Position numbers and translations under genes: made by a program | Source of the DNA: Gamsiella multidivaricata | Lineage: Eukaryota > Mortierellomycota > Mortierellomycetes > Mortierellales > Mortierellaceae | Length of the DNA stretch: 64,000 bases | Direction: 5' to 3' | NCBI RefSeq assembly: GCF_025024155.1 | Contig: NW_026251836.1 | Coordinates: 1-64,000 of the forward strand | Notes under the pieces: generated by a model | What the model saw: the letters and a program-made list of their open reading frames with translations, nothing else | The model's database searches: none | Told to the model about the DNA's origin: nothing | In this document: in pieces, positions 55,527-64,000 of the stretch | How positions within the stretch are numbered: the first letter of the stretch is position 1 | Layout: the number at the start of each line of letters is the position of its first letter

Positions 55527-56589
55527 TTAAAGTAACCTCACTACTGAATTAGACGAGGCATTGGAGGCATGAACGCTTTTTTTGCAGTCCAGTCCTAAAG
55601 GTATGATCATTGCATTGAATAGAGGGATATCAATTCATGACTCCATCCTGCAGGCGGCCTCTTTGGGTTACGGATGGGCGGGTATCGGGCACCCGGTGCT
55701 GCCATCGATCTTCAATGCCTTACCCCGAAAATGCTTCAAGAACTTTTTTTGTCGATGGTTGATCTTTGGTCGCTTCCTATCGTTGTTTTCGTTGACACAC
55801 CTATCCCCAATACACAGTTGCAGCCCGTCCGCGAAGAGCTTTTCTTTCTGGGGTGTGGTATTCGCAGGATTGCTTGGTGTATCAACCATCTCGCCCCTGT
55901 TACCCTGCTGGTCCCAGATCTGTAGAGCGCAAAAAAAAGGAAGAAAAAGATAAAGATGAAGAAAAAAAAGAAGACAAGGATTAGTGTATCAAGGCATAGA
56001 TAATAGGTATGCGAGAGAAGCAAGAGACGATGATCACGGGTGGTAGATGTTCAGTTACCATCTGGTCCCTAAAGACAAGTTCAGTGCATCCCTTGGGCAC
56101 GGGTCTTTCGATATACCCATCATCCCCATACAACACCAATTCGTCCCACTTTGGCTCCGTCCTTCCTCCCTTCTCATTGCCCCCATGGGGTTTACCACTG
56201 CGGTTCTTTGGATCCTTTCCTGGGTCGGTATCGATCCCCAGATTGATGCCTAACAAGTTCCCGAGAAATGTTATCGCGTCCACATCATCCTCAGGCTCCA
56301 TACCTTGGTCCTGTTGCTGCTGTTGTTGTTGCTGTTGTTGCTGTTGCTCGTCCGAGGGCTTGGGAGTGTCATTGATGAAGTACCTGGTCTTGGTGTAGAC
56401 AATTCCCTTCCCGACGGGATAGGTTTGCTCATCTGTGGTGGGGATCGCGCCTGCAGTGAACACGTTGTCTGCAGAGATAAGGACTGACTGTGGTGACGAG
56501 GAGGAGGGGCCTTGGGCGGACTCGGCCTGGGTGCGGATGAGGAGGGAGAGTGTCATGGTCGTGAGGAGGATCAGCGTTGGAGAGCGCAT
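55527..56589 (-). CDS. Secreted protein with a poly-Q stretch, unknown function
   Basis: Three exons (56589-56059, 55919-55724, 55594-55527) give 264 aa with matching phases. A signal peptide, MRSPTLILLTTMTLSLLIRT then QA, is followed by a run of 12 glutamines and an acidic patch. The chain continues FLGNLLGINLGIDTDPGKDP, WDELVLYGDDGYIERPVPKG and CTELVFRDQM. Exon 2 adds IWDQQGNRGEMVDTPSNPAN, FADGLQLCIGDRCVNEN and a Lys/Arg-rich stretch. Exon 3 adds GLDCKKSVHASNASSN and a hydrophobic VVRLL end. Few cysteines are present (CTEL, LCIGDRC, LDC). I do not recognise a family. The 5' leader has a (GGA)n repeat. Confidence 0.65.
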
Positions 56590-56628
56590 GGTTGTCTGGG
56601 CTTGGATGTGAAAGTGCGTAGAAGAAAA

Positions 56629-56661
56629 AGAGGAGGAGGAGGAGGAGGAGGAGGAGGAGGG
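56629..56661. repeat. (GGA)n trinucleotide repeat
   Basis: About ten GGA units lie in the upstream leader of the minus-strand secreted-protein gene, where they read as a CCT tract in the transcript. Confidence 0.9.
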
Positions 56662-57424
56662 GAAGGTAGGATGGAGCGGGTGTGATATTAAAAGTCAGCG
56701 AGAGCGAGAGAAAGAGAGAGGGAGCATGGCCATTAATGTGTTGGATAGCGATGAGTGTGTGGCATGTTTGACGTTCCCCCCAAAAAAGACGCGTTCCAGA
56801 GTCAGCCAGAAAAAAAGAAGGAAGAGAGAGCTTTTGACGGGATAGTGAATAGGATGGTGGTTTTCCCCATCATCAAGGGTAACTATCTTCCGCAAGGGCA
56901 CTAAGATTCCTAATTCCCTGGAACTATTCTGAGCCGTCAAGGTGTACAAATGCATGCATGCACAACAACACAGCCCCCCTCATCTTGCTCCGTCTGACTA
57001 AGCTTGGAGGCTCGGTTTTCTGTACCAAAAGAATAGCGCCACAGCTTTCATCCCCTCTACCCACTGCGTCTACCAGTTCATAGTGTTGTGCGGCGCATCA
57101 ACTCCGGAGAGGAAACCACTCTTGGTGATGTATAACTTTGGACATGATCAAGGCTGTGAGCGTTTACGGCACAGTCGAATGTATCAATCCAGACGGCCCG
57201 TCGTTCTGTTGTGGCAAAATCGTAAATCGCAGGAGCCTCGGCCCTCATGAAGCCGCAACCGCGCCTGCCTCGCACCTTTTCCCTGGATGGGTGGATTGCA
57301 AGTTCTTTTCTTCCTGAAGTTTTATTACAAACGAATTTGTAGAACATGCTACTTATATAAGATGGATGGGCAATGAAAATAAGAGAACGAAACTGTACAT
57401 AGGATGTGCGATGCACTCGCATCT
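56662..57424. other. Intergenic, no supported gene
   Basis: This is the promoter side of the secreted-protein gene and the 3' flank of pyruvate kinase. The minus frame at 57078-57545 overlaps the pyruvate kinase end and is a shadow. Confidence 0.4.
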
Positions 57425-59196
57425 TTAAGCGACAATGATGCGCATCGTGTTCGTGTTTCCATATCCCGAGCGGAATCCCTGGATCACAATAACGGGCTCT
57501 CCACGCTTCAACAATCCGACCTCGATCGCCTGATCCATACCCCACCGCAGTCTCTTGTCGACATCCTCCTGCCAGTCTGCAACCTTGGGTTCCTTATAAA
57601 TAAACGGATAGCATCCACGCGACAAATGGATCGCGCGTGCCGTCGACTCCTTACGGGTCACAATGATGATGTTGGCCTTGGGACGGTACTTTGAGACCAG
57701 ACGGGCAGTGTCTCCCGAGGTCGAGAGAACAACGATGGCCCCAGCGTTCTGCTCGTGTGCGGCAGAGACCGCGGAGGAGGCAACGGTCTCGGTCGTCTCC
57801 GTGGGACGCTTCTGGAGCATGCGGAGCTCGTTGAACAGAGGTGGGTAGCAGATCGCTGACTCGGCCAGGATGCAGGTCTCGTCCATGGTGCGAACGGCCT
57901 CCAGAGGGTAGGAGCCCTTGGCGGTCTCTCCGGACAACATCACACAGTCAGCTCCGTCCAAGACAGCGTTCGCCACATCCGAAACCTCAGCACGCGTTGG
58001 ACGGGGGTTGTACTATGGGATATGGAGACAATGGAGAAAAATGATCAGCAACTTGATTCCTGGAGTGGCACACTATGTAACATAAAGAGTGATGAATTGA
58101 CTTACAGTCATGGACTCCAGCATCTGGGTGGCACAGATAACGGGCTTGCCAGCGAGATTGCACTTGGAGATCATCATTTTCTGGGCAATAAAGACCTGTG
58201 CGCATGGAATTTCAATACCCAGATCACCACGGGCGACCATGACACCGTCCGTGACCTCCAAGATCTCGTCAAAGTTCTTGACTCCCTGGTGGTTCTCGAT
58301 CTTGACAATAATGCGAATATGCTTTCCCTCCTCACCCAGGACCTTACGGATCTCGCGAACATCATCCGCGCGACGGATAAAGGATGCAAAGACGATATCG
58401 ACATTGTTCTTGACACCAAACAACAAATCTTGCTTGTCCTTCTCCGAAAGAGCCGGCAGATCGACCTCGGTCTTGGGCAGATTCACACCTTTGCGAGAGC
58501 ACAGCTTGCCATTGTTGATAGCCTCGACCTTGAGGTGATCGTCCTCGACCTCCAGGACCTTGAAGGACAAGACACCGTCGTCAATATAGATAACCTTGCC
58601 CGGGACCATGACCTTGGTCAAGTTCTTGTAGTCAAGGTACATGACCTCGCCTGTACAGCTCTCTGCATATTTGCTGTCGGTCGAGAAAATCATCTGGTGA
58701 CCGGCCGTGATAGGGATCTCAACATCGTCCTTCATCAACCCTGTGCGGATCTCTGGGCCCTTGGTGTCAAGAGCGATACCGACGGGGCGTCCAGGGTGCT
58801 CTAATGGTTTGCAATACGATGTAGTTCGGAAATAGTCGTGTTTAGTCGGCTGCGTTTAATGCATGGCTGCAGCATGACGATATGTGAGAACATTTCCGAT
58901 CCTGTGGCATCCTCTTTCTCGGAACGGAGGATATTGCCAGCATCAACAAATGAGGATGTAGCGTTCGGGCCTCGTTTTGGAAGGTAGTACGCGCAATGCG
59001 GGCAATCAAAAGAAACGGGGGGGGGGCTGCAAGACAATGTGAGAGCCAAGATGCACGATGATAATTTATGTGAGAGAGATAAGAGCTGAAATTACAGCCA
59101 TCTTTGATCCCTCGTCGGACGATCTATGGCAATCCACGCTCAACCCACCAAAACATCTCTGGTGTTTTCCGAGAGAGCCACGCCCATGCACATTCA

Positions 59197-59227
<31 letters not shown>

Positions 59228-59936
59228 GAATAGTGCCCAAGACTGTAAAAGAGATCAGAAGAGATCGATGAAATGCTTACCGAGACAGCTCTGGCGGGTG
59301 TTATCGATGACAGACTGGTGATACTCGTATGATCCGTGAGAAAAGTTCTGAAACAGTGACAGGAAAAAAAAAATGAAGATCGCAGTTAGAAAACTCATCG
59401 CTTGTCCACGTCTACTGACCCATTGACTAAGTGCCGGTGCTCTGTCAAGGGTCCATGCTATTTCTATTCAATCCCTCCCCCCTTCTTCTCTCTCCCGCCC
59501 CCCAGGTCTTCTTATCTCCTTTGGATTCAAACAAAATGAGCTAATTAGACCTTGGTTCTCCACTTTTCAAGCTTCGCGTCAAAGAGCGTTGCAATTGAGC
59601 TCCAACGCCGCGGTTACAGATCTTCCAGAGACAATTCTGATGACGAGAAAGGCTTGCTACTCACCATGCGGACAATGTTCATTCCAGCGTCGCGCAACTT
59701 GGTGATCATCTCCACAGAGTTGGTCTTGGGGCCTGTTTCGAGCAAAATTGAATAAACTTGTCAGCAAAGGATGATCATGATACAACGATAGAATCATTGC
59801 GAAAGTCCCTTTGTCGTCATGAAGGGATCTTACCAATGGTGCAAATGATGGAGGTCTTGCGGGTGTTGCTGGGCTGGAAATCGATATCGAGGGATGAGGT
59901 CCACTCGAGGTTGGTCTTGATGCTATCGTCGGACAT
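57425..59936 (-). CDS. PYK1: Pyruvate kinase
   Basis: Five exons (59936-59834, 59732-59665, 59347-59281, 58800-58106, 58012-57425) give 506 aa, the usual fungal length, with all phases agreeing. Motifs in order: [40 protein letters not shown] (the Asn-Phe-Ser-His K+/Mg site), [30 protein letters not shown] (catalytic Lys and metal-binding Glu), [13 protein letters not shown] (metal-binding Asp), [11 protein letters not shown] and [18 protein letters not shown]. The C-terminal domain keeps [20 protein letters not shown] and [10 protein letters not shown], which form the regulatory-site region. The enzyme converts PEP and ADP to pyruvate and ATP in the last step of glycolysis. The introns of 317 and 480 bp are long for this window; the second holds a poly-A run. 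C-ending codons are frequent in the exons. Confidence 0.97.
59200..59227. repeat. Poly-A run in a pyruvate kinase intron
   Basis: A run of about 27 A on the plus strand, poly-U in the transcript, in the third intron about 75 bp from the donor end. Confidence 0.9.
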
Positions 59937-61211
59937 GGCTGTTGTTTTGAAGTCGAGAGGAAGGGGTTAAAGTATAAAGGCCTTGAAAGGTGAAGGTTGA
60001 ATGAGGTGAATGAGGAAAGAAAAAGAGAATGAGAACGAGCGAAGGAAGGGCTTCCTGCTTTTTATACCCTCCGCCCCATGGCAAATGCTATTTTGTTTTT
60101 CTGGATGTGCCCCGTTCGCATTTGCACCCCAAAAATCCGCCAAAGCAAAGCACACGTTCCCTCCAATTCGTTCGTCTTCGCCGTCCAAAGCCCATTCATT
60201 CCATCTCTCGATCCCCTTCATGTATAATATGAGTTGTCTACAACCAGGGGGAAAAAAAAGGTCGCCCTCTATCAAGGCCCACGCTATCTTCTAAAGGGCC
60301 CATGTCCTCGCTATGTTTCCCTGTCCGAGGAAGGGAGCCCAGTACCAGGGCAACATCACTTTGCTTATCTCTGAGCGTTGTGGAGCGGCCCCAAATTCTA
60401 TTTCTTTGATACAATCTTATCAGAACCTGCAGCTCAGCTGGGCGTCATTCATTCTGAACATGAAAGTCAGACACGATAGCGAGATGCACCCTAGTCTATC
60501 CTGCTGCTATACCCGCTTTGGGACGTTCACGATCCACGTCCCACACCGCCATCGTCATCGTACATTGTCCATGCAAGGAAAGATAGTGCCTTGTGGTATA
60601 TTGTTGAATAAAGTCGGAGAACCGGAAAAACGTTCTTTGTTTTTTATTCTTTGTACGCTGCATACAACGTGGACACTGTTGATCCATCGAGAACTTTTAT
60701 TTCAGCAAAAGCAAAGCCAATACGCCTTCCTTGGTTGTGACATTGAGGACGGCTCAACGTACATCAATGCCCGCTGCAGCCGATTCAGTTGCTCAACATC
60801 GACAGCGCGAAGGTGACAAAAAAAATTCTAACAGCAACTAGGTCCATGGTCGGAAACAGACGTGAATATCACCGTCAGTAATCGATCGAGCACCACCGAG
60901 GTTCATATCAACTGCCATTGGACATCTCTGAAAGGCATGAGTGCGTTCAAGAGGTAGCCGCAGGACCCTTCAAGAGCTCCTTGTGTATAGGTGGACCAAG
61001 CATGTTGGGCAAGGTGGATCGAATTTGGTAGGTGTGACTGCATCGGGCCTCATTTGTTTACCTCTCGTGGGGGGCAAGGGAGCGATCACAACGGGACTCG
61101 CTCAAGCTCATTCGCATCTCTCGGACGACTCGACTGCCGACACGGATCCCGCCTTGACACCATCGTCTGTTGTTTTATTGAAAGAGAAAATAGCAGGAAC
61201 CAATACACGCC
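59937..61211. promoter_or_regulatory. Divergent upstream region of pyruvate kinase and mitochondrial uS11
   Basis: The two start codons are 1275 bp apart on opposite strands. C/T-rich leader sequence for pyruvate kinase is at 59945-60060. The ORF at 60313-60816 has no recognisable motifs. A frame at 60941-61390 overlaps the uS11 first exon in another phase and is probably a shadow. Confidence 0.45.
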
Positions 61212-62090
61212 ATGTTGTCTACCATCTCCCGCCAGGTCCTCAGAGCCACCAGCACCCGCCGACTTCAGTCTGTTGGCAGCCTCAGGTACAGCTGATGCCA
61301 ACTTCGTGGACCCAGGTCCTCCTTCGTCTTCTCTCGGCGCCAAGAACCAGGCACCAGGCACCATATCCATGTAACAAGTCGCGTATTTGAAAGCACTGAC
61401 TGACAATGCTCATTGGAAACTTATAGATACTATGCCAGCGACAACCATAACGAGGACAGCAGTAGCAGCGGCAGCAATAACAACAACACGAATGGCAAAT
61501 CCGAAGGCGCAGAGGCACTTATGAGCATCCTTTCGTCCTCATCCTCCTCAGCATCACAGCCAGATCGCGCCAACGCCGGCAACGTCCTCAAGGGTAACAG
61601 CGCCGCCCTCATCCTCGAGACCCTCACCAAGGCCACGGACCGTCAACAGCAAGCGTCTCGCCCCTCCAATCTCCTGAACTCGAAGTCTCCCCTCGGCGGA
61701 TCCTCGGGCGGACGTCACTTCCTGAGCGAGTCCCAGACCTGTACTCACAACCTTCACATTCACGCCTCGATGAACAACACCATCATCACCTTGACAGACT
61801 CGAACGGCGACCCCATCACGACCCAGAGCGGCGGATCGGCGGGATTTAAGAAATCGGCACGTTCGGGACCGGAGGCCGGTTACCAGGCCATGACCAAGTT
61901 GATCGAGAAGGTCGATGAGAAGAACGTGCAGATCCAGACATTGCATGTGTTGATGAAGGGATTCGGCCCGGGCCGTGATTCGGCGTTCAAGGCGATCCGT
62001 GCGAAGACCAACTGGGATATTAAGAGGATATCCGATACCACGCCCATTCCTTTCAACGGATGCAGGCCACCCAAGCAGCGTCGTTTGTAA
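61212..62090 (+). CDS. Mitochondrial ribosomal protein uS11 (S11)
   Basis: Two exons (61212-61285, 61427-62090) give 245 aa. Exon 1 ends in phase 2 and exon 2 restores Arg (AGA). The joined start, MLSTISRQVLRATSTRRLQS then VGSLRYYAS, is a textbook mitochondrial presequence rich in Arg, Ser and Leu, with an RYYAS cleavage-type motif. A Ser/Asn-rich linker follows. The uS11 domain is at about 125-245: THNLHIHASMNNTIITLTDS, GGSAGFKKSARSGPEAGYQA and VLMKGFGPGRDSAFKAI, ending NGCRPPKQRRL. uS11 sits on the platform of the small ribosomal subunit and lines the mRNA exit. The presequence assigns this copy to the mitoribosome. The donor GTACAG is not strong, so exon 1 is the less certain part. Confidence 0.92.
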
Positions 62091-63225
62091 GGGAGCCTGT
62101 TGTAGGATGAGAGCATAAGGAGAAGGCACAGGATGAAGGCACGCAAAGGCGGACGAAAGCAAATGAGAGGGGAGCGTTGGACATAGATATTGGCGACGAG
62201 GGTTCAGTGTAACCCTGAGCTATAGCAATAAAAAAAACATCATATCACATCACATCTTGAAACCAAATGGGGGAGGGGGACATGAAGGGCAATGGCTAGT
62301 GCTAATGCATCAAACCAGATCGTGTGCGACCGCTGCTTTGAGACCTGATGGTTTGTGTATACCAAGATCAGCGTTTGGTGGAGTATGAAGGACATGGCGC
62401 CGCGCTCCAGCACTTTTGTTCTATGAGATATACTATAGCAGACGTCTTTTGGGCCATTCATCCTGTTCTTTTTTTTTTTTTTTTTTTTGGTGTTTGAAAT
62501 GCCGGCCCCCCCCCCTCCTCCTCCTTTTCCCCCTAAAGGTTGATATTGGCCTCGATCTCTCTATGACACAAGTATTATAGCTCTTCATCAACTTCTCGAA
62601 CCAAGAGGTAAATAATAGATTCTATAGTAAGCTATTAGCATCGTCTGGACCATCTCTTTACAGTCGGTTCACCACCACCACCAAAAAAAAAAAAAAAAAA
62701 AAAAAATTGTTCGTGACAGTAGAAAGTTTCCCAGCACAATAAATGCAAAGGGCCGTTCGATAAAACTAGCCCTACACATGAAATCGAGATCGGACCTGTG
62801 TGAACGGAGCTATATCTACGATCTTTTTGACAGATCGTATGCAGGGAGCTGGGTTTTGAGATCAGATCATGGGTGGTGTAGAGAGGGGAGAAAGGGAGGG
62901 GGGGAGGCAGGTAGAGTGCAGTGTAACATACATGTCATCACTGCGGAACTATCTAAACAACCCATTATCCGGGCTCGATCGATAAAAAAGGGTGAATGGG
63001 CGAGCGCTCTACAGGAATTCAGATCGTGTGCGGTTCCATCTTGTTACACTACAGCACTTGATACGCGAAAAAAAAAAAAATCCTTTCAGAAGTGTATGCT
63101 TGAATATATGATGGGTTGGCTCAGTGCTTTATTCTATAATATATGTACAACAGCGCTTGTGCATAGACGATCGATCTTTCAAAGGTCGACTCGTATGAAA
63201 AAAAAAATAGTTAAAAGTTCATCTC
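62091..63225. other. Intergenic, no supported gene
   Basis: This interval lies between the convergent uS11 and alcohol dehydrogenase genes. It holds poly-T (about 62470-62488), a C-run (about 62505-62514) and poly-A (about 62683-62705) tracts. No coding sequence is supported. Confidence 0.45.
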
Positions 63226-63939
63226 TTAAAGACGGGAAGCAGCCTCGGTCTCCATGACGATTCTGTAACGGGGGCGTCCATCCATCATATGCTTGACAGC
63301 AGCGTTGGGGTCGCTCATGGGCCTCTTCTCGATCCAAGGACGGATATTGTGCTTGGCTGCAAACTCCAGCATCTCCTGGACAGTCTCCTTGCCTCCGATC
63401 AAAGAACCAGCGATCGAAACGTTACGCGAAATCAGGGAGTTGGCAGGGATCTGCAAAGGATCCTCGGGCAGGGCCAAGAGAACCAACTTTCCGTGGGTTG
63501 CAACCAAAGACAGGACCTTCGCCCAGTCAGTGTCGGTAGCGAAGCTGGTGCAGATGAGCAGATCGATCGAACCGGCGGCAGCCTTCATGTCTTCGGGCTT
63601 CTTGGAGCTGAGGTGCGATTTAAGAGAGATGGAGATGAATGTTAAAACCACTGGGTCCAAAAAAAAAACTAAGTTTTCATGGCGCAACAGGACGATTACA
63701 AAGAAAGACTAAAAAGACTTACTTGATAAACTTGGTGGCGCCCAACTTCTTGGACTCTTCACGCTTGTTATCGCTGGTAGAGACTGCAACGACTTCGTCG
63801 CACTTCAAAGCATGGGCCCATTGGATGGCCAAGTGTCCGAGACCACCGATACCGATGACACCGACGGTCTTGCCGGGGCCAGCCTTGTGAATCTTCAGAG
63901 GAGTGTATGTAGTGACGCCGGCGCAAAGAAGAGGAGCAG
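63226..63939 (-). CDS. Zinc-type alcohol dehydrogenase, cinnamyl-alcohol-dehydrogenase group (3' part only)
   Basis: Two exons of a longer minus-strand gene are present: 63939-63723 and 63607-63226. The first enters in phase 1, so further exons lie beyond the window. It reads APLLCAGVTTYTPLKIHKAG, then the Rossmann motif VGVIGIGGLGHLAIQWAHAL and VVAVSTSDNKREESKKLGAT. The last exon has IDLLICTSFATDTDWAKVLS, GKLVLLALPEDPLQIPANSL and SIAGSLIGGKETVQEMLEFA, ending KHMMDGRPRYRIVMETEAAS. This pattern is that of the NADP-dependent CAD/ADH6 group, which reduces aliphatic and aromatic aldehydes. The catalytic zinc ligands lie in the missing N-terminal part. Confidence 0.9.
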
Positions 63940-64000
63940 CTATTTTTTTTTTTAAAATGAGCCAAAGGTCAATTAGTCAATGTATCAAGACCCCAGTCTT

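Noticed and set aside
58022..58804. 260-aa plus-strand ORF opposite pyruvate kinase
   Set aside because: It is the antisense shadow of the main pyruvate kinase exon.
60313..60816. 167-aa ORF between pyruvate kinase and uS11
   Set aside because: No motifs, signal peptide or splice support; it lies in a divergent promoter region.

Overview
The window is nuclear DNA from a filamentous fungus. Genes are split by many short introns (mostly about 75-175 bp, with GT..AG ends and CTAAC-like branch sites). The housekeeping set is eukaryotic: a SSU-processome factor, an ERMES subunit, pyruvate kinase, FKBP12 and a mitochondrial ribosomal protein. The combination of DUF5648-repeat proteins, a Fanzor-type TnpB relative, a PD-(D/E)XK protein family and abundant poly-Q and homopolymer tracts suggests an early-diverging Mucoromycota fungus, most likely of the Mortierella group. 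That placement is inference from family style, not from a search.

The left part (0.46-15.5 kb) is gene-dense. It holds an unusual X-family DNA polymerase (BRCT, acidic linker, CCHC zinc knuckle, polymerase), a DUF5648 triple-repeat protein, the rRNA methyltransferase Rrp8, an unknown protein and a nine-exon anoctamin/TMEM16 protein. At 17.4 kb lies a small secreted cysteine-rich protein.

The centre (18-42 kb) is an accessory, repeat-rich block. It holds a 5'-truncated Ty3/gypsy chromovirus pol with an open frame, two near-identical 2.4 kb direct repeats 11,051 bp apart, a PIF/Harbinger-like remnant, a 111 bp minisatellite and a five-exon gene with a PD-(D/E)XK signature. It also holds a helix-turn-helix transposase relic, a decayed inverted copy of the polymerase gene, and a Fanzor (eukaryotic TnpB/OMEGA) remnant lying between two inverted repeats of about 0.4 kb. 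The Fanzor locus, the polymerase/pseudogene pair and the direct repeats are the most interesting parts of the window.

The right part (43-64 kb) is again ordinary gene space. In order: a CsbD-like stress protein with a TATA box, a poly-Q FYVE-finger protein, FKBP12 divergent from MDM34, a Tc1/mariner relic, UTP14 convergent with a secreted poly-Q protein, pyruvate kinase divergent from mitochondrial uS11, and the 3' part of a zinc-type alcohol dehydrogenase that runs off the window. Gene models were spliced by hand from reading-frame continuity and GT/AG signals; they have no transcript support.
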